A DNA stretch of 64,000 bases from Acetobacter musti (GTDB lineage Bacteria > Pseudomonadota > Alphaproteobacteria > Acetobacterales > Acetobacteraceae): NCBI RefSeq assembly GCF_011516835.1, contig NZ_WOTB01000011.1:80388-144387 (forward strand), in the 5' to 3' direction. The position numbers were made by a program, and so were the translations under genes. Within the stretch, counting starts at the first letter, position 1. Every line of letters begins with the position of its first letter. The notes under the pieces were generated by a model, which searched no databases, was not told the origin of the DNA, and saw nothing but the letters and a program-made list of their open reading frames with translations. Shown one piece after another: positions 1-10,304 of the stretch.

Positions 1-393
1 ATAAGACGGGTACGGCATGGCGGGATAAAGCGGCGCGCCATCAGCGCGAATGCCTTCGCGTAACGCGCGGCCAAACTGCGCCTCGGTGTAACGACCAGTT
101 CCGTGATCGCGATCAGGCGTAATATTGGAAGAAAAGATTGTACCAAAGGGAAGGCTGAAAGGTACCCCTCCCGCGAAACGCGCATGACCGGGAACGGAAT
201 GACAGGCCGCACAGTCAGAAGCACGCGCAAGATACTCGCCCCGCTTTTGAAGAAACTCCGTGTCCTGCGCCAGAGCGCCGGTTTCAGAGACAAAAGCCAG
301 CGCAGCGACTGTCAGCAGCAGCCTGATTCCGGAACACTTCAGATATTGAAAAACAAATTCTGTGATCAGAGTTTTTTTCGATATCAGACTCAT
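1..393 (-). CDS. Cytochrome c subunit of membrane-bound FAD dehydrogenase (partial)
   Basis: This is the electron-accepting cytochrome c subunit of a flavoprotein-cytochrome c dehydrogenase; in the family it carries three hemes and passes electrons from the periplasmic flavoprotein to ubiquinone. Reading leftward from the ATG at 393, the protein has a hydrophobic signal segment ending near an ALA-Q site, then a heme motif Cys-Ala-Ala-Cys-His encoded at 199-213, then the FAGG and SSNITPD-like blocks typical of this subunit. The start overlaps the stop of the large-subunit gene in an ATGA, so the two are translationally coupled. About 130 codons are visible and the remaining two heme domains lie beyond the window edge. 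The family is clear; the exact substrate (gluconate, 2-ketogluconate or a polyol) cannot be read from this part. Confidence 0.9.
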   Translation of the reverse strand, partial: MSLISKKTLITEFVFQYLKCSGIRLLLTVAALAFVSETGALAQDTEFLQKRGEYLARASDCAACHSVPGHARFAGGVPFSLPFGTIFSSNITPDRDHGTGRYTEAQFGRALREGIRADGAPLYPAMPYPSY

Positions 394-2174
394 GCCGGCA
401 CCAGCGGACCGGGATTTTTCAGGTACGTCGTGCGGATATGGTGCGCGCTCCAGTATGCGAGTGCGGCGACCATGCCTGTGGGATTGTATCCTGTGCCCTG
501 CGGGAAGGCGTTTGAGCCGATGACGAAAACGTTGGAGACGTCCCAGCACTGCAGGTAGCGGTTCAGGGCACTGGTCGCGGGGTCGCTGCCCATGACCGCG
601 CCGCCGCCGAGATGGGTGGTCTGGTAGAACCGGGTATCGAAGGGCTGGCCGAATTCCTTCATGCCCAGGTGGGTCTGGCGGGCGCCCATGGCCTTCGTGA
701 CCGCGGCGATTTTGCCGACGACGTAACGGTTCATGCGGATATCGTTGTCTTTCCAGTCGAATGTCATCCGCAGGAGCGGACGTCCGAAGGCGTCTTTCCA
801 GGTCGGGTCGAGATCGAGGAAGACATCCCGGTAGGCCATGTTGGAGCCGTGGGCGTCCATCCGGACGGCGTGTTTGTAGGTGTCGATCATGCCGCTTTTC
901 CAGGCCGATCCCCAGCGCGGGGTGCCTGGCGGGCCGCCGGCTTTTGCCGCGGCGATGGCCTTGACGCCGGCCTGATTGACCCAGACGGGCGATCCGCCGA
1001 TGAAGCCGAGGGGGCCGTGATCGAAATTTTCGCTGTTGAAATCATCGAAAGCAACGCCGCCGCCGCCTGTGCCGATGAACTGGCTGGTCCAGACCGAGGG
1101 GTCCAGCCAGGCGGTGGTGGTGCTGATGTTCTGGTAGACGAAGTTACGTCCGACGACGCCGGTGCCGGCGACGGGGTCGTAGGGTTTGCCGATGCCTGAG
1201 ACGAGCATCAGATGGACGTTGTTGAACTGGAAGGCGGCCAGGATGACGAGTTCGGCCGACTGGATGACCTCGTTCCCCTTCTCGTCGAGATAGGTGACGC
1301 CGGTGGCACGGGTTTTCGTGGAATCGAGCGTGACGTGCAGGACGGTGGAATTGGGACGGATCTCGAACAGTTTGTTTCTGCGCAGGACCGGGAGGATGTT
1401 TACGTTCGGGGAGGCCTTTGAATACATATAGCAGGCATAACCGCTGCAGTATCCGCAGAAATTGCACGGGCCCATCTGGGCGCCGTAAGGGTTGGTGTAC
1501 TGGCGGGAGGCGTTGGCGGCCGGGATGGCGTAGGGGTGGTATCCGGCTTCCGCTGCGGCTTTCCGGAAAAGATGAGCGCCGGTCACGTCTTTGAGCGGCG
1601 GCAGGGGGAAGTGATCCGAGCGGTCGGGGGCGAAGACGTTGCCGTTGCCGACGACCTTGCCGTTGACGGTGTAGGCCTCGCCGGAGGTTCCGAAGACCTT
1701 TTCGGCCTTGTCGAAAAACGGTTCGAGCTCGGCGTAGGTGACGCCGTAATCCTGGAGGTTCATGCCTTCGGGGATGAAGGATTTTCCGTATTTCGAGATG
1801 ACCGTGCTGCGCAGTGTCAGGTCATCCGGCGCGATGCGGAGATGGACGCCGGACCAGTGCAGGCCGGCGCCGCCGACGCCCTCGCCGGGCAGGAAGGCGG
1901 CGAGCTGGCGGTATGGCAGGGCGGTCTGGCTGATGTTGTTGCGGATGGTGACGGTGGTTTTCTGCAGCTTCTGGAAGATTTTGAAACGGTAATTGCCTTC
2001 GAGTTCGTCCAGGGAGCCGGGGTAGGCGCCGTCGGCGGCCGTGCTGCGCTCCCCTCCCCGTTCGAGCATGACGACGCGCTGGCCGGCCTCGGTCAGTTCC
2101 TTGGCCATGATGGAGCCGGCCCAGCCGCCACCGACGATGACGACGTCGACGGATCTGCGTGTGATGGTGGCCAT
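390..2174 (-). CDS. GMC-family FAD dehydrogenase large subunit (gluconate 2-dehydrogenase type)
   Basis: This 594-residue GMC oxidoreductase is the catalytic flavoprotein of a periplasmic sugar or sugar-acid dehydrogenase. The N-terminal Rossmann motif GGGWAG (around residues 15-20) binds FAD. A cysteine cluster, GPCNFCGYCSGYAC, is the probable Fe-S site seen in FAD-dependent glucose and gluconate dehydrogenases. The C-terminal block with THLGG and GTGYNPTG supplies the His/Asn catalytic pair. It has no signal peptide of its own, which fits export by hitchhiking on the Tat-signalled small subunit encoded just upstream (15-bp gap). The small-large-cytochrome order matches the gluconate 2-dehydrogenase and 2-ketogluconate dehydrogenase operons of acetic acid bacteria, unlike the small-cytochrome-large order of fructose dehydrogenase. 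Substrate assignment within this group is inference. Confidence 0.9.
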   Translation of the reverse strand: MATITRRSVDVVIVGGGWAGSIMAKELTEAGQRVVMLERGGERSTAADGAYPGSLDELEGNYRFKIFQKLQKTTVTIRNNISQTALPYRQLAAFLPGEGVGGAGLHWSGVHLRIAPDDLTLRSTVISKYGKSFIPEGMNLQDYGVTYAELEPFFDKAEKVFGTSGEAYTVNGKVVGNGNVFAPDRSDHFPLPPLKDVTGAHLFRKAAAEAGYHPYAIPAANASRQYTNPYGAQMGPCNFCGYCSGYACYMYSKASPNVNILPVLRRNKLFEIRPNSTVLHVTLDSTKTRATGVTYLDEKGNEVIQSAELVILAAFQFNNVHLMLVSGIGKPYDPVAGTGVVGRNFVYQNISTTTAWLDPSVWTSQFIGTGGGGVAFDDFNSENFDHGPLGFIGGSPVWVNQAGVKAIAAAKAGGPPGTPRWGSAWKSGMIDTYKHAVRMDAHGSNMAYRDVFLDLDPTWKDAFGRPLLRMTFDWKDNDIRMNRYVVGKIAAVTKAMGARQTHLGMKEFGQPFDTRFYQTTHLGGGAVMGSDPATSALNRYLQCWDVSNVFVIGSNAFPQGTGYNPTGMVAALAYWSAHHIRTTYLKNPGPLVPA

Positions 2175-2189
2175 GTCAGATCGTCTCCA

Positions 2190-2870
2190 TCAGATGGTTT
2201 CTCCGGAGATCGAGACCGACCCGAGCGGGTATTCGCGGCCGTACTGGTCGACCCAGTCCATGAAATCGGCGCGGGCGCCGGGGAAGCCGGTCATGGCCCA
2301 GCCGCCGAGGCCTTTGTTTCCGCCGTGGATCGGGTCGGCGAACGCACCTTCCTGGGTGTTGCCGAGCAGATGTCCGAAGAAGGTTGATGCCGGGAGGTCG
2401 CCGAACTGATGCGTGCCGGTCTCCAGTTCGGTCAGAAAGGCGTCGCGGGTTGCGGCGTCGAGGCTGGCGAATTCGGCGTTGTGCATCTGCAGCGCGAGCG
2501 CGCGGGCTCCGGCGATGCCGCGGCGGTAAATGTCGCGCGGGGTGTAGGGGAGCTGGTAGCCGAGATTGGCCGGGCCGGTGACGTGCGGGCCCTGCATGTA
2601 CCACAGGGCGCCGTATGCGTAGGGGGTTTCCATCTGGCGGTCGATGAATTCGGGCACGCCGAGTTCGATGGCGCCGGGACCGGAGGCGTCGTGCGGGATC
2701 AGGCGGTCGCAGGCTGCATGCAGGAAGCGCCATTCGTCGGTCGTGAAAAAGACCGGCCTGTAGGCGCTTTCCGGCGGGGCGGCTTCAGCGAGGCGGGCGC
2801 AGGCTGTGAGGGCCGTGGCGCCGGCGAGTGTCTGAAGCAGGTTACGGCGGGACAGAAGCGATGGCGGCAT
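2190..2870 (-). CDS. Gluconate 2-dehydrogenase subunit 3 family protein (small subunit)
   Basis: This 226-residue small subunit of the FAD dehydrogenase complex begins with a twin-arginine signal (SRRNLLQ around residues 7-13, followed by a hydrophobic stretch and an A-x-A-like site near residue 30). In this family the small subunit is needed for maturation and Tat export of the flavoprotein. The body contains the conserved blocks FLHAACDRLIP and EFIDRQMETPY typical of the subunit 3 family. It is the first gene of a minus-strand operon, followed after 15 bp by the GMC large subunit and then by the cytochrome subunit with a 4-bp overlap. The 178 bp between it and arfB must hold the operon promoter; I see no clear operator there. 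Confidence 0.9.
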   Translation of the reverse strand: MPPSLLSRRNLLQTLAGATALTACARLAEAAPPESAYRPVFFTTDEWRFLHAACDRLIPHDASGPGAIELGVPEFIDRQMETPYAYGALWYMQGPHVTGPANLGYQLPYTPRDIYRRGIAGARALALQMHNAEFASLDAATRDAFLTELETGTHQFGDLPASTFFGHLLGNTQEGAFADPIHGGNKGLGGWAMTGFPGARADFMDWVDQYGREYPLGSVSISGETI

Positions 2871-3048
2871 ACGGTCGTTGGGACTCTGCGTCGTGATGGT
2901 TCCGGAATGACGGGTGTGTGGCGACTATAGGGATGGCGGCAGAGGGGAGCAAACCCGGAGGGGGAGCCGGGAGAGGAAGGGCTGGCGGTGCGGATGTGGG
3001 GTCTGGTAACAGTCTCGCTCCGCTTTTTTGTCTGGTCTGTTTTCCGTC

Positions 3049-3471
3049 ATGGCGATTTCTGTTGCACCGGGCCTGTCTCTTCAGGAGGCCGAGCTTGTCT
3101 TTACCTACATTCTGGCGTCCGGTCCGGGCGGGCAGAATGTCAACAAGGTCGCGACGGCGGCGCAGCTGCGGTTCGACGTGGTGCGGTCGCCGTCTCTGTG
3201 CGAGCGAACGAAAGCGCGACTGCTCCGGCTGGCGGGGAGCCGGGCGACGCGGGACGGGGTGATTGTGATTACCGCGCGCAATTTCCGGACGCAGCAGAAG
3301 AACCGTGAGGACGCGACGGAGCGGCTGGCGACGCTGATCCGGGAGGCGGCGCACCGGCAGGCCTTCCGGGTGGCGACGCGTCCGGGCCGGGCGGCGCGGC
3401 AGCGGCGGCTGGACGGGAAAGCGCACCGGGCGGGGATCAAGCGCGGGCGGAAGGTGCGGGGGGAGGAGTGA
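3049..3471 (+). CDS. arfB: ArfB-type peptidyl-tRNA hydrolase (RF-1 domain, ribosome rescue)
   Basis: This 140-residue codon-independent release factor-like protein rescues stalled ribosomes by hydrolysing peptidyl-tRNA. It carries the GGQ catalytic motif at residues 27-29 in the context SGPGGQNVNK. It ends in a long Arg/Lys-rich tail (RRLDGKAHRAGIKRGRKVR), the segment that in ArfB inserts into the empty mRNA channel. The reading frame is open from 3028, but the internal ATG at 3049 gives the family's usual N-terminus. It stands alone, divergent from the dehydrogenase operon and convergent with the next minus-strand gene. Confidence 0.92.
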   Translation: MAISVAPGLSLQEAELVFTYILASGPGGQNVNKVATAAQLRFDVVRSPSLCERTKARLLRLAGSRATRDGVIVITARNFRTQQKNREDATERLATLIREAAHRQAFRVATRPGRAARQRRLDGKAHRAGIKRGRKVRGEE

Positions 3472-3562
3472 GGGGGTATGGTTTTACTTTGTGTGGGCGC
3501 CCCGGTCTGGCCAGGTAGCTTGCATGATAGCACCCAGATATTACTTTTCTTTCAGGGCTTTT

Positions 3563-4279
3563 TTAATCGGGGCGTGCTGCATAATTAGCAACCGCAGTTG
3601 CGACGTCAGTCTGCTCTCCCGCAATAGAAAGACTTAAGAGTGTTGACATGCCTTGTGTCGACGTTCTCAATCCCTCCTTCCACGCGCGCTTGGAACGGTC
3701 TTGAATACTCTCCATCACAAGTGTTCGCACTATAGTTGAATAATTCTCGGACTTTAACAGTCGTAAAATGGGCACCGCACACTCAAGCACAGCCTGCCCA
3801 AATTGTAATGTTTCATCTTGTTCGGGAAAGGTTCCTTGGTGTATAACGGCATTTCGGAAACTCGTTTGCTTCTGCGAGAGGAGATTTGGTGGCTGACCAG
3901 TCTCAACAAGATAGAGACCAATAAAAGCTCCAAGCTGACGTTCAGACTGATTAGATATCTGCTTCCATGCGAGAGCGACAACTGATGCATCAATCCCATG
4001 CTTCCGGGACGCTACGCGAATAAAAAATTCGTATAGTCGTTCAAGAGCGCCAGCGAATGACGCTACTGCGTCACGATAATAGCCATCAACAATCGCCCTG
4101 ATTGCCATCTCGGATAATATCTCAAATTTTTCCTGCTGAATAATTGTGAATGTCCGATGCCCATGATCGCATTTTACTTCAATCACACCGTCATCGGGTA
4201 TCCTGACCATTTTGAACGATGAAAAATTCGGGATGCCATTTTCTGCCTGGCATTGCATACAGGGTGCGACTATCTTCAT
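3563..4279 (-). CDS. Uncharacterised protein with zinc-ribbon-like N-terminus and HEPN-like motif
   Basis: I do not recognise this 238-residue protein as a named family. The N-terminus has C7-x2-C10 and a C37-x-H39-x-H41 group, a plausible zinc-binding knuckle. Residues 55-150 look helical and contain FRNAVIHQG, giving R142-N-x3-H147, which fits the R-x(4-6)-H signature of HEPN domains, usually RNases or nucleotide-binding proteins of defence and toxin systems. The gene is visibly AT-richer and uses different codons from its neighbours, and the flanking 3472-3562 and 4280-4400 are also AT-rich, suggesting horizontal acquisition as a single cargo gene. No nucleotidyltransferase (MNT) or antitoxin partner is adjacent. 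Coding is likely; function is unknown. Confidence 0.7.
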   Translation of the reverse strand: MKIVAPCMQCQAENGIPNFSSFKMVRIPDDGVIEVKCDHGHRTFTIIQQEKFEILSEMAIRAIVDGYYRDAVASFAGALERLYEFFIRVASRKHGIDASVVALAWKQISNQSERQLGAFIGLYLVETGQPPNLLSQKQTSFRNAVIHQGTFPEQDETLQFGQAVLECAVPILRLLKSENYSTIVRTLVMESIQDRSKRAWKEGLRTSTQGMSTLLSLSIAGEQTDVATAVANYAARPD

Positions 4280-4399
4280 TTTTCGCGTCTATCACTCGGC
4301 ACGACATTCCGACGTCCGGATATAATTTATTCACGTCAAAGAAGCTATGTTTGCAATAGTATAAACGGTCTTAGTAACGCGCCAATACAGTAATTTTAA

Positions 4400-4456
4400 A
4401 AACAAACCGGTTTCCAAAGGTCCGCGACCTTTGGCGGGTCCGGGCGGCGCCCGGAG
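4400..4456. repeat. Family A palindromic intergenic repeat (short copy)
   Basis: This short copy has three successive hairpins: a CAAACCGGTTT palindrome, CCAAAGGTCCGCGACCTTTGG, and a CCGGGC-GGC-GCCCGG stem. It sits directly downstream of the gabD-like gene and is in the opposite orientation to the copy upstream of that gene at 6106. It may act as a transcription terminator or mRNA-stabilising structure. Confidence 0.75.
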
Positions 4457-4491
4457 TTCTTCCCGCCTGACACAAAGCTACACAGAGAAAA

Positions 4492-5952
4492 TCAGAACTT
4501 CAGCCCGGCCATATGGAAGGATTTGAGTTCGAGGAACTCGTCGATGCCGGGGTGGCCGCCTTCGCGGCCGAGGCCGGACTGTTTGATTCCGCCGAAGGGG
4601 GCGCTTTCCATGGAGACAGAGCCGGTGTTGAGGCCGACCATGCCGAAGTCGAGTGCTTCGCCGACGCGCCAGGCGCGGCTGATGTCGGTGGTGAAGAAGT
4701 AGCTGGCGAGGCCGAAGGGGGTTGAGTTGGCGAGGGTGACGGCTTCTTCTTCGGTCTCGAATTTGAAAACAGGAAGAACAGGACCAAAGGTTTCCTCGCA
4801 GGAGACGCGCATGGCGGAGGTGACGCCTTCCAGCACGACGGGGGTGACGAAGCGGCCGTCGGTGGAGAGAGGGGCGCTGGCGTAACGGGCGCCGTGGCTG
4901 AGGGCGTCCTCGACATGGGCGCGGATTTTCGCGACGGCGGCGTCGTTGATGAGCGGTCCCATGGTGTTTTTGGGATCGAGGCCGTTGCCGACTTTAAGTT
5001 TCGCGACTTCCTCCGTGATGCGGGCGACGAAGCGGTCGTGGATGCCGGACTGGACGAGGATACGATTGGAGCAGACGCAGGTCTGACCGCTGTTGCGGAA
5101 TTTGCTGCCCATGGCGCCGGCGACGGCGGTTTCCAGGTCGGCGTCGTCGAAGACGAGGAGCGGGGCGTTGCCGCCGAGTTCGAGGCTGAGGCGTTTGATG
5201 GTGCTGGCGGACTGTTCCATCAGCAGGGCGCCGACGCGGGTGGAGCCGGTGAAGGAGAGTTTGCGGACGGTCGGGCTGGCGGTGAGGACGGGGCCGATCT
5301 CCTTTGCCTCGCCGGTGACGATGGAGAGCAGGCCGGACGGGAGGCCGGCGCGTTCGGCGAGGACGGCGAGGGCGAGCGCGGAATAGGGTGTAAGTTCGGA
5401 AGGTTTGATCACCATGCTGCATCCGGCGGCGAAGGCCGGGGCGCATTTGCGGGTGATCATGGCGAGGGGGAAGTTCCAGGGCGTGATGGCGGCGGTGGTG
5501 CCGACAGGCTGTTTGAGGACGAGCACGCGGCGGTCGCGCTGAGGCGGGGTGATGATAGTGCCGTCCATGCGGCGGGCTTCCTCGGCGAACCATCTGAGGA
5601 AGGAGGCGGCGTATTTCACTTCGCCTTTAGCCTCGGCGAGGACCTTGCCCTGTTCGACGGTCATGATGGTGGCGAGGTCGTCGAGGCTGGCGAGGATGAG
5701 GTCGTACCATTTCATGAGAATGGCGGCGCGCTCGTCCGGGGTGCGGGTTTTCCATCTTTTCTGGGCGCTGTCGGCGGCGGCGATGGCTTTTTCGGTTTCG
5801 GCGGCGGTACAGGCGGGGATGGTGCCGATGATCTCGCCGGTGGCGGGGTTATCGACGCTGAGGGTTTTGCCGGAGGTAGAGTCCGTCCAGGAGCCGCCGA
5901 TGAGGGCCTGCTCGCGGAACAGGGAGGGATCAGAGAGACCGGAGATGGGCAT
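4492..5952 (-). CDS. gabD: NAD(P)-dependent succinate-semialdehyde dehydrogenase family protein
   Basis: This 486-residue aldehyde dehydrogenase oxidises succinic semialdehyde (or a close semialdehyde) to the acid with NAD(P)+. The active-site cysteine is C292 in SGQTCVCSNR, and the general base is E258 in LSLELGGNAP. The PWNFPL block and FTGSTRVG nucleotide-binding motif are also present. The frame is open to 6180, but the ATG at 5952 has AGGAG seven bases upstream and gives the family's normal length, whereas the upstream 76 codons are low-complexity and unconserved-looking. The gene is bracketed by family A repeats on both sides and stands alone, with no gabT or gabP nearby. The GabD call rests on the CVCSNR context and overall length; glutarate-semialdehyde activity is possible. 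Confidence 0.88.
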   Translation of the reverse strand: MPISGLSDPSLFREQALIGGSWTDSTSGKTLSVDNPATGEIIGTIPACTAAETEKAIAAADSAQKRWKTRTPDERAAILMKWYDLILASLDDLATIMTVEQGKVLAEAKGEVKYAASFLRWFAEEARRMDGTIITPPQRDRRVLVLKQPVGTTAAITPWNFPLAMITRKCAPAFAAGCSMVIKPSELTPYSALALAVLAERAGLPSGLLSIVTGEAKEIGPVLTASPTVRKLSFTGSTRVGALLMEQSASTIKRLSLELGGNAPLLVFDDADLETAVAGAMGSKFRNSGQTCVCSNRILVQSGIHDRFVARITEEVAKLKVGNGLDPKNTMGPLINDAAVAKIRAHVEDALSHGARYASAPLSTDGRFVTPVVLEGVTSAMRVSCEETFGPVLPVFKFETEEEAVTLANSTPFGLASYFFTTDISRAWRVGEALDFGMVGLNTGSVSMESAPFGGIKQSGLGREGGHPGIDEFLELKSFHMAGLKF

Positions 5953-6105
5953 GATGGTGCTCCTGCTGCTGCGTTTTATGGCGGGATCGTGCAGGGGTGT
6001 GGGGGCAGGGGTCAATGCACGGGGTGGTGACGTTCGTGTGCTGGTGTCCGCTGGTGTGGAAACGGGCTGATCCCGGGGTGGGTTGCCTGGAATTGGGAGC
6101 GATGA

Positions 6106-6226
6106 CGGGGCTCTGCCCCGTGTCCCGGCAAAGGTCGCGGACCTTTGCAAACCGGTTTGTTTTTTATAAATCAGGATCAAAGGGGCTGCGCCCCTTTGTG
6201 GGTTTCAGGGCAAAGCCCTGAGAAAC
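6106..6226 (+). repeat. Family A palindromic intergenic repeat (long copy)
   Basis: This copy is an ordered string of hairpins: GGGGCTCTGCCCC, CAAAGGTCGCGGACCTTTG, CAAACCGGTTTG, then an AT-rich linker, then AAAGGGGCTGCGCCCCTTT and CAGGGCAAAGCCCTG. It lies between xthA and the gabD-like gene and is the best single reference copy of the family in the window. Confidence 0.8.
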
Positions 6227-6258
6227 TGTCGGTTCAGACCGGAGGGCTCACCGGCGTT

Positions 6259-7029
6259 TCAGCGGAGCGTGATCAGCACCGGGACATGGTCGGAGGGTTG
6301 CGGCATGGCGCGTTCCTCGCGGTCGGGGTCGGCGCTGAGGAGGCGTTCGGCGATGCGGGGGGACAGGAGGGCGTGGTCGATGCGCAGGCCCATATCGCGG
6401 TTCCAGGCGCCGGCCTGGTAGTCCCAGAAGGTGTAGCAGGGCGCGGTGGGGTGCATCGCACGGACGGCGTCGGTCAGGCCGCACCAGAGCAGGCGGCGGA
6501 AGGCAGCGCGACTTTCGGGACGGACGAGGGCGTCGGTGGGCGGCAGGGCGCCGGGGGCGAGGTCCTGGTCGGTAGGGCAGACATTGTAGTCGCCGGCGAG
6601 GAGGAAATCGGTGTCGTCGCGCAGCATGACTTCGGCGTGGTCGGCGAGGGCTGAGAAAAATTCCAGCTTGTTCTCAAAGCCGGCCGGCCCGCCGGAATTG
6701 CCGTTGGGGAGGTAAAGGTTGCCGATGACGAGGCCATCGGCGGCGACCTCGATATAGCGAGCGGGAGGCTCGGGATCGCTCAGGCCGGGGAGTTTCTTTG
6801 TGCGGAGTTCGGCCGGGATGCGGGAGAGGATGGCGACGCCGTTATAGGATTTCTGGCCTGCGACGAAGGCGGTGTAGCCGGCGTCCTGGAAGGCTTCCAC
6901 GGGGAACTGGTGGGTTTCGCACTTGATCTCCTGGAGGAGGAGGAGATCGGGTTCGATCCGTTTCAGCCAGTCCAGCACGAGGGGCAGGCGCTGGCGGACG
7001 GAGTTGACGTTCCAGGTGGCGATTTTCAT
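6259..7029 (-). CDS. xthA: Exodeoxyribonuclease III
   Basis: This 256-residue member of the exonuclease III / AP endonuclease family acts in base excision repair. Family motifs are present in order: the N-terminal MKIATWNVNSVRQRL, LLLQEIKC with the metal-binding Glu, the YNGVAILSR block, LAGDYNVCPTD with the catalytic Asp/Asn pair, WDYQAGAWNRDMGLRIDH, and the C-terminal PSDHVPV with the active-site Asp-His. Length is normal for ExoIII. It is followed by a family A repeat and lies 37 bp downstream of the A-type iron-sulfur carrier gene, with which it is probably cotranscribed. Confidence 0.95.
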   Translation of the reverse strand: MKIATWNVNSVRQRLPLVLDWLKRIEPDLLLLQEIKCETHQFPVEAFQDAGYTAFVAGQKSYNGVAILSRIPAELRTKKLPGLSDPEPPARYIEVAADGLVIGNLYLPNGNSGGPAGFENKLEFFSALADHAEVMLRDDTDFLLAGDYNVCPTDQDLAPGALPPTDALVRPESRAAFRRLLWCGLTDAVRAMHPTAPCYTFWDYQAGAWNRDMGLRIDHALLSPRIAERLLSADPDREERAMPQPSDHVPVLITLR

Positions 7030-7066
7030 GTCGGCGCAGTCGTCCCGCGGATGGTTTGTGCGGGCG

Positions 7067-7417
7067 TCAGCCGGCGAGTGAGAAGCTGGTGCCGCAGCCG
7101 CAGGAGGAGGCGGCGTTCGGATTTTTCACGGCGAAGTGAGCGCCCATGAGTTTGTCGATGTAGTCGAGTTCGGAGCCTTCGAGCAGGTCGAGGCTGCCGG
7201 GATCGACGACGACGCGGATGCCGTTTTTCTCGATGGTGATGTCATCGGGGGCGGTTTCGGGGTCGAGTCTGAACTCGTACTGGAAACCGTTGCAGCCGCC
7301 GGCGGACACCGCCACGCGCAGGGCGGGCGGCGTGCTGTCCTCTTTGCGCGCGGCGATGATTTCCGCGATGCGGCGGGCGGCGGCGTCTGAGACGGAAAAG
7401 CGGGGCTGCTGGGTCAT
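7067..7417 (-). CDS. erpA: A-type iron-sulfur cluster carrier (ErpA/IscA family)
   Basis: This 116-residue A-type carrier delivers Fe-S clusters to apoproteins. The three conserved cysteines are present: one in SAGGCNGFQY and two in the C-terminal SSCGCGTSF. The fold-specific block VVDPGSLDLLEGSELDYID is intact. The phenylalanine after the CGC-x-S motif and the overall length fit ErpA-like proteins. No isc or suf genes are adjacent, so it is a stand-alone carrier in an operon with xthA. ErpA versus another A-type carrier cannot be settled by eye. Confidence 0.88.
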   Translation of the reverse strand: MTQQPRFSVSDAAARRIAEIIAARKEDSTPPALRVAVSAGGCNGFQYEFRLDPETAPDDITIEKNGIRVVVDPGSLDLLEGSELDYIDKLMGAHFAVKNPNAASSCGCGTSFSLAG

Positions 7418-7519
7418 GGGTGGATAATGGGGTGTCTGAGAGGGGATGGAAAGGGTGGAAAGAGTCTTTTCAGGGTAGTTTTACCGGGCCTTCCCCCCAC
7501 GTCCCGATTTGTTGTTACA

Positions 7520-7693
7520 GACCGGGATCAAAGGGGCCACGCCCCTTTGCGGGTTTCAGGGCAGAGCCCTGAGAATATCGCACAGCGTAAAGCACTGGTT
7601 TTTGTGGAGAGACTTCCGGGCGCTGCCCGGACCCGGCAAAGGTCGCGGACCTTCGCAAACCGTTTTGTTCAGCAAATCAGAGCGAAACTCTGA
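7520..7693 (+). repeat. Family A palindromic intergenic repeat (extended copy)
   Basis: This extended copy contains AAAGGGGCCACGCCCCTTT, CAGGGCAGAGCCCTG, CCGGGCGCTGCCCGG and a damaged GGTCGCGGACC stem, ending just before the PII gene stop. Compared with the copy at 6106 the hairpin modules are permuted: the AAAGGGG module comes before the GGTCGCGGACC module. Confidence 0.75.
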
Positions 7694-7700
7694 GGCTGTA

Positions 7701-9517
<1,817 letters not shown>

Positions 9518-9530
9518 GCGGGGCTTTTTA

Positions 9531-9646
9531 TTCAGGGCTCTGCCCTGAAACCCGCCAAAGGTCACAGACCTTTGGAAACCATTTTGTTTTCATAAATCAG
9601 GGTGCAGGGATCTGCGATCCCTGCCGGGTCCGGGCAGAGCCCGGAA
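9531..9646 (+). repeat. Family A palindromic intergenic repeat
   Basis: This copy has the modules CAGGGCTCTGCCCTG, CCAAAGGTCACAGACCTTTGG, a degenerate AAACCATTTTG, GCAGGGATCTGCGATCCCTGC and CCGGGCAGAGCCCGG. It fills the space between the convergent UbiH-like gene and the hypothetical gene ending at 9651, a position where a bidirectional terminator would be expected. Confidence 0.78.
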
Positions 9647-9650
9647 ACCC

Positions 9651-10304
9651 TCACGCCGGAACCGCCTGCGCGGACCGGACGAAAAGCGGCTGCTGCCCCG
9701 TGAACAGCGGCGCATTTTCCGGCAGAGCGTTAAGCTGATCGGTGGCCGTGGCGAGGGCGGCGCAGGCAAAGTCGAAGGCGCCCCAGGCCTGCTGGTCCGT
9801 GTGACCGAAGCCCGAGGCGTTGACGTGCAGAATGCAGCAGCGGCCATGGCCGAAGAAATCGAGCAGCGGCACAAGGGTGAGTTCAAAGCTGATATGGTGT
9901 TCGGCGCTGCCGGTCACGCGGCTGAGCAGGGAGCGGGCCAGATCGCAGATCCGGTCCGGCGTATTGCGTTCGGGCTGGCGGAAGGCGATGGCGATATAAG
10001 AGCCGACATAACGGTCCGGCTCGTCGGAGGCGACAGTCTCGCGCGCCACCAGACCGCATTCACAGCCGCAGGTCAGAAAAGCGGAGCCACGTTTATTGAC
10101 CGTCTGCAACAGCCGCAGAAGACCGGCCGAACGCTGTGCTTCCGGAATGAAGGCAGCAAGTTCCGGCCGGTCGACAAGATCGAAATAACCATGGTTTTTA
10201 TTGCCGCCACCGAAACCGGACGGTCTGTAAGGAACAGCTGAATGCGCCTCATCGCTGCGGGCGATGGTGTAGCCCTGACCCTGCGTGACGATGGTCGTTG
10301 CCAT
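9651..10304 (-). CDS. Hypothetical protein
   Basis: I do not recognise this 217-residue protein. It starts MATTIVTQGQGYTIARSDE and has a CGCECG cluster near residues 79-84 and a second Cys pair (GRCCILHV) near residue 155. There is no signal peptide or membrane segment. GGAGG five bases before the ATG at 10304 selects this start over the GTG four codons upstream. It is monocistronic, convergent with the UbiH-like gene. The cysteine-rich patch could bind metal, but nothing more can be supported. Confidence 0.65.
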   Translation of the reverse strand: MATTIVTQGQGYTIARSDEAHSAVPYRPSGFGGGNKNHGYFDLVDRPELAAFIPEAQRSAGLLRLLQTVNKRGSAFLTCGCECGLVARETVASDEPDRYVGSYIAIAFRQPERNTPDRICDLARSLLSRVTGSAEHHISFELTLVPLLDFFGHGRCCILHVNASGFGHTDQQAWGAFDFACAALATATDQLNALPENAPLFTGQQPLFVRSAQAVPA

